The notes: generated by a model not told the origin, from the sequence alone. Numbered from the stretch's first letter, positions 12,364 through 24,595 are shown. The stretch is 64,000 nucleotides of DNA from Macrosteles quadrilineatus (GCF_028750875.1 NW_026542600.1:25956991-26020990); one strand, 5' to 3'. A program made the numbers and translations.

Positions 12364-13062
12364 ACCTACTGAATGAACTCTGTTTGACGGAACAAAAACA
12401 TTTTAGTCTGGAAAATAGGGGGATAGAACAAGGCTATTTGCAGCATTATGGTCCTTACATACCACTGAGAGGTATCTACCTACTCTATTTATAAAGTTTA
12501 TGCCCTTGTGATGTTGTTCAAGTATTTTACCATCTGAGAAGGGTTTTTTTTGTCCTGAATGGTAACTTCAAAAGGTCCCTTTTGTTTTCAGAAGAGTAAA
12601 ACTTTACAGCATTTGTTTTTATTTTGGGTGGGGGGAGGGGATTATGGTAATTTAGTGTCTTATTTTCATCAGTTGGTGACAACTGATCATGGGGATTTTT
12701 TGTTGGGGTGTTTTCTATATTTGAGTTAGTGAAGTAGGAGTGATCAATTATTGAATCAACCGCTTTTTCAGTTTCTAGGTCCATTTGATTTGTTTCTAAA
12801 TCATTTTCGGACGGCAGGGCTAGAACTGGCGGCAGGTCAGGTCCAGCCGAACAACGAGTGTGAGTGTGGGGAACTTGACAGAGTTTTTGGTTAGTTACAA
12901 CAATTAAGGAATAAATTTTAACCAACAACAGGTGGAAGGGTTGTACATAAAAAACATATAGTACGTTACCTCATACAGAGGACAACTGTAATTAAATTAT
13001 AAATAACTACAAAATTAATTATAGGATTTAGAAAACCACAGAATTAGAATTCGTGACCTTAC

Positions 13063-13202
13063 GGCGGTAATGGAACATTCTCTAGTCCAGCTGAAACATT
13101 AAACTTTGGATGATACTCGATAAGCATCTTGGGTGGATATCCTTGATTATATAAAAGATTATAACATTTAGTGGCCAGTGTAGCAGAGATATATGATAAA
13201 AT
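13063..13202 (-). CDS. Possible internal exon of an unrecognised minus-strand gene
   Basis: A 140-nt open segment lies between an acceptor (atcatctag) and a consensus-like donor (CCGCC then gtaagg). It starts in phase 0, which fits the candidate first exon at 13932-13949, and ends in phase 2. The translation begins ILSYISATLATKCYNLLYNQ and ends FNVSAGLENVPLP. I do not recognise the protein. LINE B begins only about 160 bp downstream, so the following intron would hold both LINEs. Confidence 0.28.
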
Positions 13203-13931
13203 CTAGATGATTCAATATAAGTGTCTTTATCAACAATTCTTTAGACTTTTTACCTCATTGTACTAAACTCTTTGCATGAATTAGTTTTTGGGTATTTTTA
13301 CTACCTGTTCCTTCAATTTGTACGAGTCATCGGTCGTGTTAAAAATTACTGTAAAAGTAAGCTATTAGAGTACACATAATTAAGTCTTATATGCTACAGT
13401 TATTCGAGTTGAATTATTTAAGTTTCCTTGAGATCCAATTATGGTAATAACTTAGTAGCCTTATTAGTAGAACAGGAAATTCTGCAAGAACAACGGCTAC
13501 TTAACAAGGTAACTTAAATAGTTCAATTTTCTTGTTCTTGCCACTGGGAAAATAAATAAAACCACAAGTTATTCAAGTACTGTAAGCAAATGCCACAAAA
13601 AGTTTTCCCAGTAAAAATTTAAAAAATTGAGATTCATATAGTTTTCTGTAAAGCTACATAAAACAATTAAACATTAGTTGAAGACAATCAACAGTCAACC
13701 CACCTAACAATGACAATGCAACCATACTGGATGTGCAAGTCCAGAGCTAAATATTTGTGTGTGTTTTGACTATTCCGTAAACCATTTCAAACCTAAGCAA
13801 TTTGCAGGATTCCAAAACAGTTACAGATGAATGTGTCTTCAACGAATAAATTAAATGAACAGCAATGTTTCCTTTAATCATGTAGCATGCGAACAGTGTT
13901 TACCAATTATGACAGGGCAGATTAATGTTAC

Positions 13932-13949
13932 CTCTTCAGGTACAGCCAT
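13932..13949 (-). CDS. Possible first coding exon (MAVPEE) of the same gene
   Basis: An ATG at 13949 is followed by six codons and a donor (GAG then gtaaca). A TCAGTC initiator-like motif lies 37 nt upstream (A at 13986), which would give a 5' UTR of about 37 nt. The phase matches the candidate exon at 13063-13202. Each element alone is weak; the support comes from their agreement. Confidence 0.25.
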
Positions 13950-14814
13950 GGTTGGCAGCCAGAATCATCCACTTCCTCCTTCGACTGAGTGTTATAGTCT
14001 CACCTCTGTCTGACAAAGTCCACTCGTGTCTGTCGTACAATCACAGTCCATCACTACATCTCATTTCACTTATATTACCTCACACTTGTAATTTGTAGAA
14101 AGCTAAAATTAAATTTGTTATTACAATTTAACCTAAATTAGTTTAAAAAAGAATTTATTGTGCTGTGTAGCCCTAGCAACAATGGTGTTAGTTACTCAGA
14201 GAAACTTTTACAAGTAAAAAATAAAATAGGCTAACTTACTAAATTGTCTCAGCGTCAAGAGCAGTAATAACAGCTACCGGTAAATCAGCAAAATGTCAAG
14301 ACCTAATTTGGAATTTACATGAATTGATTTCAGTTTCAGAGGTAGAAAAATAGTAAGTACCTATGTGTAAAAATACAGATAGGCAGAGGGTAAAGTCAGG
14401 GGTGGAGTGGATCTAAAAACCAATTGTTTGGAGAGCAACTGAAGGATCTGTGGGTCTAAACATTACTTTAAAGGGTTTTCTTTGACACACTACATGGCAA
14501 TATAATTTTTCAAAAACATGCAGATCATTTGAATTAACATGATAAGGTCATGCCAGTCTTCACTAAGTTCTGTGTTTTGTGACCTCGCAACACTTTGTTC
14601 TTGAGCAAACATTCTTGACGCCAAAAACTATTCTTGCAGCTAATTTGGCTACCTGGTCTAAACAAAAGTGTTACATATTAAATACGTCTGAAAAGGCTAT
14701 ATTATGTTTCCTTTGTTAAATATTTTAGTAAAGGCTTAAATTGACAAAGAAATATACAAATAAAAGGGATGAATCAACAGATGGGTGGAGTAATTGAATA
14801 CATAGGGACATGTA

Positions 14815-15436
14815 TATATACAGGGTGTTTCGGTAAAGCGTAGCTGGCTATGCAGATTCAGATTCTACATGCAAAAATAAGTTGAAAATGTAGAATAACT
14901 TTTTTTCGATTTCGGCTTAGTTTAGCCGTAATCCGCCATTTTGTATTTTTTTGAAAATAATTAATAACTCAAAAACTCCTGGAGGTATTTTTATGAAATT
15001 TGGTATACACTTTTAGGCTACAGGTATAAACATTCTCCGAAAATATCTTTGATCAGGCTCATCAAATTTAAAAATGGCGGCCATTTAAAATTGTTTAAGT
15101 AAAAATCAACTAAATGTTAATTAGCCATTAAAACTAAAAACAGCCATTAAAACCAAATTTTAAATGACCACCATTTTGACATTAGATGAGCCTGATCAAA
15201 GATATTTTCGGAGAATGTTAATACGTGTAGCCTTAAAGTTTATACCAAGTTTCATAAAAATATCTCCAAGGGCTTTTGAGTTATTAATTATTTTCAAAAA
15301 AATACGAAATGGCGGATTACGGCTTAACTAAGTCGAAATCGAAAAAAAATTATTCTCTATTTTCGACTTATTTTTGCATGTAGAATCTGAATCTGCATAG
15401 CCCGCTACGCTTTACAGGTAATTAACACCCTGTATA
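14815..15436. mobile_element. Foldback (long inverted repeat) element, about 620 bp
   Basis: Two arms of roughly 280 bp are inverted copies around a short centre near 15120. The left end reads TATACAGGGTGTTTCGG and the right end ACACCCTGTATAT. Both arms carry a palindromic partner of CATTCTCCGAAAATATCTTT. No open frame of note is present. The ends resemble the other foldback elements at 41.2 and 60.7 kb. Confidence 0.8.
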
Positions 15437-16155
15437 TGAAAAGTTAGGTAAATATAGGAGTACCAATAACTAACAATAACATACTAAAATAATGTCCATA
15501 TTTGTATTATAAATGTCATAGTATTAAACCTTAATATAAATATAGGGAAGTGCCGAAATGGATAGTAGTATGCAAATAATTAATTGACAATCATTTCCTA
15601 TTTTCGATCGACGTGGTGTGCACTTTATTTAGTGTTGTGTTGTGTTTTGGTTGCTAGGCGACCAAGAACAAACATATTGCTCTACTTCACACTTCGATGT
15701 CAAAATGTTCCTGTCAATTGTTGCACGTCCTTCGCTTGCATCGGTTGCTCTACAACAAGTTGGTCTGTCCTCAACCCTCACGGTAAAGTAGAAAAATAAC
15801 TCTAACGCAATTAAGGACAACAGTAGACCTAATCTAGACCTAACCTTACCTCTGTTGAAAAGTTTGTGTAATGACCTAACCCTACTTTTGTGTAATGGTT
15901 TAATATGATATCATACTGCTGTAGATATTGACACACTTGAATACCTACTAATTTTATTATGCAGTTTTGCAACTGAATTTATTAAAAAATTTCAACAAGA
16001 GTTAATTTTCTTTTTAACTTAAAATAGTGCCATTTTCAATCAAAAGTGTTTTTGGTTTAGAGTTCATTGTTGGTGTTGACATTGTTTAAAGGAGTATTGC
16101 CGTGACTTTCCACCATTGATAATGAAAACAATACGGTATTTTATTTTACTGCTTT
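15437..16155. other. Intergenic; possible promoter segment for FAIM
   Basis: This is mostly AT-rich. A patch at 15600-15790 has more CG dinucleotides and contains GTTGCTAGGCGACC (15650-15663), which resembles an RFX X-box, and a donor-like cacg-gtaaag at about 15781. It could be an upstream untranslated FAIM exon, but nothing proves that. Confidence 0.2.
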
Positions 16156-16348
16156 GGCCCGTATTACACTATCATAGTTCTATGACATATATATATTATC
16201 ATATGTCTTTGATGAAAATTATTACAGTGTAATGTACCAACTATTATAATGGTTTTGAACTATGATAATATGTTCTCCTTGAGAGAACATATTATCATAT
16301 ATTTGATAATATAATATGTCATAGAACTATGATAGTGTAATACCGGCC
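16156..16348. mobile_element. Palindromic MITE, 193 bp
   Basis: The ends are inverted copies (GGCCCGTATTACACTATCAT at 16156 against GGCCGGTATTACACTATCAT read back from 16348). Flanking TTT on both sides may be a 3-bp target duplication, as in PIF/Harbinger elements. The interior is an AT-rich palindrome. Confidence 0.7.
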
Positions 16349-17714
16349 TTTGTAAAGTCAGTTTTATACCTATTTCCCATTGTGGTTATTCCATATCTAT
16401 TCCTAGATTGTAATTACTTAAAAAACATCTAGAATACAGAGATCAACAACAACACAACAAATCAAAGCAATTTGAAAATTAACAAAATTCACTTCTTACG
16501 CATCTCAATCAATTAGATTTAAAACTGCTATTTTGTTGGACAAAAGTAGGCCTAATAAAAAAATACAAGTTAATAAATAAGCAACACACAATTTATTAGT
16601 AAATAGAATTATTGTTAACTTGTTATTTAGAAATTAAAAACTCTGTTTTGGAAATTGACATAAAAAATTCAAACATAATGACTCTAAATATAGTTATTGT
16701 GACGACTTGTATGTCTAGGTAAATGTTCATGTAACAAAATTATTGTCTCATTGCGTTATTCATCTTAGCTTATGTTTATTCCCTCCCTTGTTGGTTATTT
16801 TTTATCATTTCTAATGTAAACCAAAACAACAAAAACATCTTTTCGTCCAAGGGTTTGACATTTCTTTAATATGTATAAGAATTCTCCTGCTTGTGTGAAT
16901 AGTATTTTTAACTATTAAGACTGCTTAGGTAGAATTGTTTTCTGTGCTACAGGAATTTCTTACGGTACATTAAAATATATTTTCATCACTATCCCAACTT
17001 AACTATGTCTATTCATGCAATGTTTTCCCTTGTTATATGGGTACAGAATCAAAATACTTTTAAATGGGCACATGCACACAGTTAGGACAAACAAAAAGTG
17101 GTAAACACCTGATTCTACAGCCACTCACAACGATTACACCCATCCTGTCTTTCAGCTGAGCAGTTGCAATGAACTGTTTATATTTATTTTATTTTTTATC
17201 TCAGTGAATTGTATTAGATCACCTTGGTTTTTGTCACCTGTAGTTTTTGAGTGGGTAATATGTTTGTGCCACCCTATGCATGGAGGCGTCTTTCAGAGGT
17301 CGTCGTAAGTAGTTATATTCTTATCACTAACACTTCTATACTGTATTTTTGTTATTACAGTATAGACTATATTATTAGTGATAAGAAGATAGCTTAGGAA
17401 GACTCCTGAAGATGTCACACAAGCTGGCAGAATGCAGGGTGACAAAAACATCTTACCTACACCTACTCAAGAACTAACAACAACAAAGGTAGTCAACTGT
17501 TTTATTTTAGGTGGGCCTTTCCCACCATGCCTTTGTCATGCAGAACTAATTGCGACAGCATCTACACCTGCTATATGTTGCCCTCTCCTGACCGTTCAAA
17601 AACACTGATATTGTAAATGGAAGTTTTGTTGTGTTACTCTTGTGCACCATATCAGCCTTTGGAACTAAAAGGGATACAAAATTACTTCACAGCTTGAAGG
17701 GTATCACATTTCAG
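16349..17714. other. FAIM upstream region
   Basis: No coding exon was recognised. An imperfect hairpin lies at about 17310-17395, where AGTTATATTCTTATCACTAA pairs with a TTAGTGATAAGAAGATA segment. A possible acceptor (catttcag, ending 17714) sits six bases before the FAIM start, so a 5' UTR exon probably lies upstream. Confidence 0.3.
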
Positions 17715-17720
17715 GAGACC

Positions 17721-17834
17721 ATGAGTGGAGATGTGGTGGCTACTTGGGAAGTCCCTCTACCTGACGGTGTACACAAGGTGGAGTTTCAGCATGGCACCGC
17801 TAGTGGGAAACGTGTCATTATCGTGGACGAGAAG
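17721..17834 (+). CDS. FAIM: FAIM coding exon 1
   Basis: It encodes residues 1-38, ending in RVIIVDEK, with a donor AAG-gttata in phase 0. The acceptor catttcag ends at 17714, leaving six untranslated bases before the ATG. Confidence 0.92.
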
Positions 17835-18144
17835 GTTATATATTTTTCCCGTGATAAAATACTCTCTTAGTTATTGAATGCAATTTGCTATGCATGTAAA
17901 CACAATATGCCTTCCAACACTATACAATATATCTACACTTACACTAGAAATTGTCACGAGATAGTATAAGAGAAATCTTTTTTCCTCACACTGTATGTTG
18001 ATGAGAAGGAGGAAGGGGAGATCTATAGGTACCAATGTGTGGTTTGTATTTAGTTGACACAAGATACAGATGTAGGTTTAAAATAAATATAGGCTGTAGA
18101 TTTGATCCATTCTTTTTGGAACACGGTTTATATATAGTAGTAAG

Positions 18145-18230
<86 letters not shown>

Positions 18231-21200
18231 GGTAATTTTATTTTTTCTGTTTGTAATCAGCTGTTAATAAAATTTTAAAAAGAAAATAGAATTACTGAAA
18301 ATTATTTTCAGTTAGAATATAATGATGTACATTTTAAAAAGTACATAACCATCTGCTTAAGGATAGCACTTTTAGTACAGTATGCAGATACACTTAATAA
18401 GATAAAATTTTTCATAGGAAGAATGGTTTCAATGAAAATTTCTTTTGGTTCAATTTTGGTTTAAGGTTTTTCTTAATGTTTTATTTTTATATTTTATTTT
18501 ATGGTTGTAATGTTTTTGTAAGGAGATAATCCAAGCCTAGCTTTACCAGCTTTATTTAGTTTACCAGTCACTAAAAACATGAATGAAGATCCCAACTACC
18601 AAATGTAACTGGTCAAATAGATTCTTCTCAGCATCAAACCTCTTAGATTTAAAGGTGGCCACTGCAACGACTTATTGATTCAACCTTAACAAGTTCACAC
18701 TGTTGTTTACTTTCAGGAGATAATGAGGAAAGACTGGATGTTTCGTCTAGTTGGAGAGGAGGTGTTCTACCTAGGCAAGACCAAGTTTACTGTTAGAGTG
18801 GACCCCAGCGGAGGTTTTGCTTACGAGTACTCACTACTGGTCGACGGCAAGAGTCTGAACAAGTTCATTGAGGCCAAATCAAAAGCTTGTTGCACATGGT
18901 TGGTGCAACTCTCTCAAGATATGTACAGAGTTGTTTTAGGTAAACACTCAATTAATTGCTTAAAGACATAAAATGTCAATATTAGTGTCAGGTTAATAAT
19001 TTTTAAACCATAAATCTAATGCAGAATTGAAAATAAAAATAAAACTTTTGGTGAAATGTTAGTGCAGTGTTATAATTCCAGAGAAAGTATTTAAGACTTA
19101 ATTTTTTTTCCAATAAATGCATCATATGCGTTTGTGTCCCTTTTAAAATGTTAACTTTACTATCATCTTAATTTGACAATTTTTATGTGAAAGAAAAACT
19201 ACCTTGTGCTGATGATGTCTCCATATAGAAGCATAGACTAGTTGCTTTTGCATTTTGAATGGATTGTCTAATAGCATGTATTTAAACCATTTTTAATATT
19301 ATTTAGCAATCTGGACCAGGTTAACATATATACAATGAAAATGATTGTTTAAACTTATGAAAATATGCCTACTGTTAAACTCGAGATACAGTAAATCAAG
19401 AAAAGTAATTCTCATTGTCATGGTTGGAACACAGAAAAGAGTTATAATCCTCTGATCATAAATGGAGCATCAGGAAAGAGATAAACTTTTGCACCATGAG
19501 CGTCCATTTAACTTTTCCATAGGGGGCCGGGGAGTATGGGAGGTACGGAATAACCACCAGTAAAGAGGGATCTGGGATCATCGCTGAAAAATAGTTAAAA
19601 TTAGAGTACATTTCCGATTTTCCGAGCCCTGATTATCCAAGCCCCGGTTATCCGAACCCTTGGCTTATCCAAGATAAACAATAATTACTTTTTATAGTAT
19701 GCTTCCGTTTGAAGAAAAGTAAAAATAACGTGTAATTTGGGATTTGTTAAAATGAGTTCTTCAAACAATTGAGTATTTTAGAATGATCTGCAATAACCTA
19801 AAAATGAAAATCACACGGTACTAATACAGATTAAAGAGTGGACATATACATCCATTCTGTAATCCGTGATACTAGCTGTTTACTGGCCGCCGACTATTGG
19901 CAAGCCGAACGAGCAGTCTACAGAACGTAAATAATAGCAGTGTCAGTCTTTGTAATTACAATGTGAAAACAAGAATCAATGATGTAGCGTGAGGTTACGG
20001 TTAATAACAATGACTGTGTCATGTAATGTTGTGTGTGCCTGGGTAATTGTTTTCCATACTGGAGGTTTGTAACTATTATTTTTATCAGACATTATGTTTT
20101 AAACACTATTAGAATTTTGTCTTTAATAATTCAATAAACTAATAAATATAGTAATAGAGAAGTAAAGGGCAAAATACATCAAAAAGGGGCCCAAGCCCCC
20201 TCTTGCTTATATGTATGGACGCCCATGTTTTACACTAAAGAAAATGTATCACACAGACAAATAGAATGGATGATATTTAAAATTACAACATGGAAACACT
20301 AATCACCTGAGGTTGAGCATTGAGAGTGGTAGAGGATATTCCAAAATGATATCTAAGGCTGATTGGTAGTGATTAGGGATATTCCAAAAAGTTGCTGTCT
20401 GAGTTTATACCACAGAAATACAATTCTACTGCAGTTACTGCAAGATGGTAGTTAAATTTGTATCTTACTGCATATACTAAAAAAATGTGTTTGTTCTTTA
20501 TACAGAAAAAGACACTCTTGATGTTTGGGCAAATGGAGAAAAGCTTGATGTTGCAGTAAGTATAATAATTTATTTATAACCTTGGATGAGAAACATAGTT
20601 AGCTTTATAGACTGACACTTTTTTGAAGAGCATATAAGAAGGATTTCTACTGGGCGACAGTGGGGCGACTTACCGGGGGGTCTAGGGGTATGAAATCTCC
20701 CCCAACAAAAAGGGGGTCAAGGGAAAATCTTTGCATGGATTAAAGTGAAAATCACACATTTCTACGTATCTTTTAATAAATTTTCCGATTATATTTTACT
20801 TGCAAATATTCCACATAACCACACCTTACGTATTCTAGAACGTTGTAACAAGCCAAGGGTCCCTTCACAACCTCTCGGGCCAACATCATAGCTCAGTTTC
20901 AAAAGTGTACTACTAACTACAAACATATTAAACAAATTTGTGAATACAAACATGTTAAAAATATCTACGTAAAACCTAAAACTACAATATAAATTTCCAC
21001 TTTTTATTTTTAAACCGCTAAAAATCATAACCATAATTATTGTTACAGATAATTACAGATTTATGTATAAGTAGCCTATGAGACAAAAAATCTATAATTA
21101 TCTGTGATGATAATTATGACAGAATATAATTTGAAGTATAATATCATTGACCTGAGATTCAAACTAAAAATCATTTATTTGTATTCTGTTACCGTCTCAT

Positions 21201-23774
21201 TTTTTTCTTGGCTATTCTATTTTTAGTTGGGTTTAACAAAGGACTCTGAGACACATAGCTATTGCAAGACTAATAACATAGTAAAGGAATCAATGAACCC
21301 CCCCCCCCCCCTCTATGTAGTTGTTGTGTGCTGTTATTGATCTACCTAAACCTAAACAGTAAATCTGTCACACACACCTTTGGTTTACATACTTTATAAA
21401 GTAAAATATTTGGAGAAGATTAAAATCAATAGGCACTTTTTTATTGCTTATTACAATTATTTATTTTATGGTTTTTAGTGTAGGGCAGGGTGTTCTTGGA
21501 TACATAGAAATTTATCTTTGCTTGTCAATTACACTATTGCTAGTAACACTTTGTTGGTATTTTCAAAACACATGCACGAATTATCTTTTACAGAACTAAC
21601 ATGATACTTTTGTAACAGATCAATGAAAATAACTGTTACCAAGCAAATTACTAATTTTAAAGACAAATTTTCAGACATAATGTTGTACAGGTTCACAACC
21701 TCAACCCTAAAGTAATAAATGGAAATATTAAGAGAAAATAGCATTTATATACAATTTAGAACAGTTTTAGCCTTAAATAAATAAGATTTATTTAACCAAT
21801 TTGATGTTATGATTTTTTCATGTAAGACTTAACAACTTTTTATTGTTATATCAGTAATTGAAACGGAAAAGTTCAAGGCACAGTAGACTCCCTCTTATCC
21901 GGACACCTTTTAACCGGACATCAGTTTAACCGGACTACACTTGGCGGAAATGACATCTCTTTAACCGGACAATTTTTATCAGCACATCGGTTTCACCGGA
22001 CTAGATCGACAGGAAGTGGGTGGTACTGAAACGACTGTTGTTGTGGGAAAGATTTGAGACCAGTGATCACGTGTCTAAATACAATGCTCTCCTAAATTTA
22101 AGTCAAATATGTATACAGTATGCATTTAAATGGTCCGTTTTAACAAATTTTTGGGGACGTCGGTTTAACCGGAAAAACTGTTATCCGGACTGGCCTTGGT
22201 CCCGAGGAGTCCGGATAAGAGGGAGTCTACTGTACAAACTAATGATTAAAAAGCGGTTTTGGTTTTTCTTTTTTTTTTACTTGGTTGACAACATTTTGTT
22301 CCTCCTGAAGTATATTTTGTTAAACACAATAATTCTTCAGTGAAAATCTATAAGCCAACCCACGTAAAGAACCAACATCATACATTATAAATATTTTAAA
22401 GTATAAGCAATTTTATAAATGAAGTTTAGTTTCTGAAGGTGGAAAAATTCAAAGATACAAGTCACACTGTAAAATTTCAATGCTATTCGCTTTATGCAAC
22501 CAGGGCCAGCGAGAATCGCCCCTTATTTTCCTGATTTATTACTTAAGTTTTTAACCATACCATACCGGTATGTAAGTCGAGGCTTATAAAATATGAACTG
22601 ATTAATTTGTATACTGTTGAGATTAACTTAAGATTTTTTATTAATCGCTGTTAATCCGTGCATCGACGAATATTAATCGTCTACCACAGTGGCGTTTTGT
22701 TACATGAATAACAATACAATTCTAAAATGCCTGATGGTTTGATAATTTCGCGTGCTTACAGTTGAAACTTTATTCAAGTCAAAAGTTAAATTAAAACTTA
22801 GTGAATTGGAAAACCATAGTATACTTTTTAACTTCCATGTACAGAAACAAATTACATTTGACCATGCCGGGCCCCCTTCGGGGCCCAGGGCCTGCCAGTC
22901 TCCCCTAGCCAGCTCTGTATGCAACTGTAAAGATTGGAATTACAAGCTACACTGAGAAGTAGGGACTTCAATCATTATAGCTCTATAAATCTAAAGTAAC
23001 TCAAATTAAGAAAACACTTTTTATATAAGCCTATCCTGGAAGAATAAAAACCTTTTTACTTGCCTGGTTATGGTTACGAAACATTGGACAATGTACAGTA
23101 GCAAATTTACTTACATGATTTCTTTGTTTCGACTTCTCTCAGAATGTTAACAAAATGTTTAAAAGTGTTTTAAATTCAGCTCTGAATACTAGAATTGCAG
23201 TTTATCTATATAGTATAGTTTGTGAGTAGTGAAATACTAAGAAAATGTGATTTGTTTCCTTGTGAAAGCAAGGAGAATAAGGTGGGCAGGACACGCACTA
23301 CGGAGAGAACGGGGGCAAAATCTGGGTTATTGGATATTACACAACTATTTAGTTGAGCGAATGGGAAAATAAATTAATCTTGTTGATATGATGTTTTTAC
23401 ATTACCAGAGAAAAATGACAGAATGGCTTGTGACCCTTGACATTATTTCTATGAAAAAATAATTATGGCAGAAAAATTTACCTTTTGAGTTTTGATTTTT
23501 GAATGCCAAAACCAAACCTCTTTAGAATTTTCAGTAATTTTGAGGTTTGAGATTTGGTTGTTAACATCACAGTTCTACTAAGTTTGTAATGAAATGATGA
23601 ATACATAAAATTGAATTTTTACAGGGCGAGTTTGTAGATGACGGCACAGAAACTCATTTTCATCTTGGATCGACCCCTGCTTACATTAAGGCTGTCACCA
23701 GTTGTAACAAAAGAGAAGGCCTCATATACTCCCTTATTGTCAATGAAACAGTAATCCCTCCAACAAACGATTAG
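17721..23774 (+). CDS. FAIM: Fas apoptotic inhibitory molecule (FAIM), complete, four coding exons
   Basis: The coding exons join 17721-17834, 18717-18939, 20506-20555 and 23625-23774, giving 178 codons, the usual FAIM1 length (about 179). All introns are GT-AG with consistent phases (0, 1, 0). The protein starts MSGDVVATWEVPLPDGVHKV and carries the family blocks EFQHGTASGKR, RKDWMFRLVGEEVF, GFAYEYSLLVDGK, DVWANGEKLDVAGEFVDDG and FHLGSTPAYIKAV. These form the twin beta-sandwich fold of FAIM, a soluble cytoplasmic protein linked in vertebrates to death-receptor resistance and protection against protein aggregation. An in-frame ATG at 17631 also exists, but the family alignment and an acceptor at 17714 favour 17721. 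No disruption is seen. The gene lies tail to tail with the fatty acyl-CoA reductase. Confidence 0.95.
18147..18232. repeat. (TA)n microsatellite in FAIM intron 1
   Basis: Over 35 TA units are followed by several ATGT units. The open frame across it (IYIYIY) has no coding meaning. Confidence 0.95.
18717..18939 (+). CDS. FAIM: FAIM coding exon 2
   Basis: It opens after ttactttcag with EIMRKDWMFRLVGEEVF and ends in MYRVVL plus one base (donor G-gtaaac, phase 1). It covers the end of the N-terminal and the start of the C-terminal beta-sandwich. Confidence 0.95.
19600..19690. repeat. Fragment of a pogo-like terminal region in FAIM intron 2
   Basis: Three degenerate copies of TTATCCAAGCCC/TTATCCGAACCC-like words resemble the subterminal repeats of the pogo-like elements at 21.9, 36.1 and 39 kb. 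No opposite end was found. Confidence 0.35.
20506..20555 (+). CDS. FAIM: FAIM coding exon 3
   Basis: A 50-nt exon after ctttatacag completes a Glu codon and encodes KDTLDVWANGEKLDVA. The donor is the consensus gtaagt. Confidence 0.93.
21880..22233. mobile_element. Pogo-like MITE in FAIM intron 3
   Basis: Perfect 24-bp inverted ends start ACAGTAGACTCCCTCTTATC at 21880 and mirror at 22210-22233. The interior repeats TTTAACCGGAC-type words. The CAGTAGA...TTATCCGGA termini match the style of Tc1/mariner-pogo elements. A TA duplication is not evident on the left side. Confidence 0.8.
23255..23335 (+). pseudogene. LINE C-terminal remnant in FAIM intron 3
   Basis: A short plus-strand stretch encodes RRIRWAGHALRRERGQ, the motif found after the RT domain of several LINE families. 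No other part of the element is recognisable nearby. Confidence 0.5.
23625..23774 (+). CDS. FAIM: FAIM coding exon 4 (terminal)
   Basis: It starts after tttttacag with GEFVDDGTETHFHLG and ends SLIVNETVIPPTND, with TAG at 23772-23774. The FVDDGTETHF block is highly conserved in FAIM. Confidence 0.95.
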   Translation, partial: GEFVDDGTETHFHLGSTPAYIKAVTSCNKREGLIYSLIVNETVIPPTND

Positions 23775-23831
23775 AGGTTCACAACATTGCTTATATTTGA
23801 ACCTATTATATCATGATTTGAATTTGTATGA

Positions 23832-24595
23832 AGGTTGTTCAGAAAGTAAGGAACGTTTCCGTCTGAGGCGCGCTGGTCACGTACTCCCTAGTACATACGT
23901 ATAAGCCTACTAAATGACTCTCCTTGTGTCATTGTGTTGCCCGTTGTCGCAATATTAAAGTTTAAAAAGTGTGCTGCGGGATTTTCACCACCAGTTGTGA
24001 GGTGCAGTCTGTAATACGGTTTATTGTCCATACTCTTAATAAAACCTAAAGACATTTATTATTGAGTATACGGAAACAATGTAATGAATTGAAGTTCTGT
24101 TTGGTAATGGTGTACTCAATTTCAAAATGGCCGAACTAAAGTCGACATCCAAAATTTTGTTATGGGATGGCAATGACCGACGTTACACGACAAATCTGAC
24201 ACATTGTCTCCTTTAATCATTCAAATAGGAGATTTACCCTCAACCACCACCTCACAGTTTATACCTGGCCTCTGTGTGACTTCCGAGTGACTTTCACAGG
24301 AAGGTCGAAAAAACGGAAAAAAGGAAGACTTGGTTACCAGCAGAGTGCTTTGGTTATGGCGAGGACCTCCAATTGCGTGTCACCGGCTAAGCTAACAAGC
24401 GACGGAATCCTACGACATATGAATTTCAAAGCCCGTCCACAGCTTTGAAAAATGCCTCAACTTATTTGGCGGCTATGTGGAAAAGTAGTATTTTAGTTGA
24501 TCTTTTAAATGTATATAAACCAATTTTTTTTTGTACAAACTATTTATTTTGTTACAAAACATTCTTTACTTCCTGAACAGAATTCAGACCTCCTT
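23832..24595 (+). mobile_element. Decayed mariner-like element in the FAIM 3' flank
   Basis: The left end carries TTGTTCAGAAAGTAAGGAAC at about 23837 and the right end the imperfect inverse (CATTCTTTACTTCCTGAACA, about 24563). Near the right end a frame ends KCLNLFGGYVEK then stop, resembling the C-terminus of mariner transposases. The rest of the transposase is too decayed to read. It begins about 60 bp after the FAIM stop codon, so it probably sits in the FAIM 3' UTR. Confidence 0.7.

Larger units (their letters stand above)
8060..12900 (-). mobile_element. Near full-length jockey-clade non-LTR retrotransposon, decayed (LINE B)
   Basis: This minus-strand element retains both ORFs as fragments. 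ORF1 (about 12900-11340) has a Pro/Asn-rich N-terminus, a middle region and CCHC-type knuckles: CFTCFAYGHT (last Cys lost) and then CRDCSEQFHSGDC and CVHCSGPHSSNSQNC. ORF2 starts near 11340 with NLNIIQCNARSIKAKWPEL, typical of an APE-type endonuclease, followed by QETWLK, YGGIAF and GDFNPYWSD (10939-10472), a WWNERCSKAV linker (10475-10236), RT with GLPQGDSLSPLLY and the YADD box (9291-8902), and a thumb region through about 8500. Boundaries are approximate. A plus-strand fragment interrupts it at about 9661-9902. It lies in the span of the possible minus-strand host gene. Confidence 0.8.

Noticed and set aside
17631..17720. Upstream in-frame ATG extending FAIM by 30 codons
   Set aside because: FAIM proteins start at MSGD/MTD-type sequence, and an acceptor lies between the two ATGs.
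18035..18235. Open frame with a long Ile-Tyr run
   Set aside because: It reads through a (TA)n microsatellite in FAIM intron 1.
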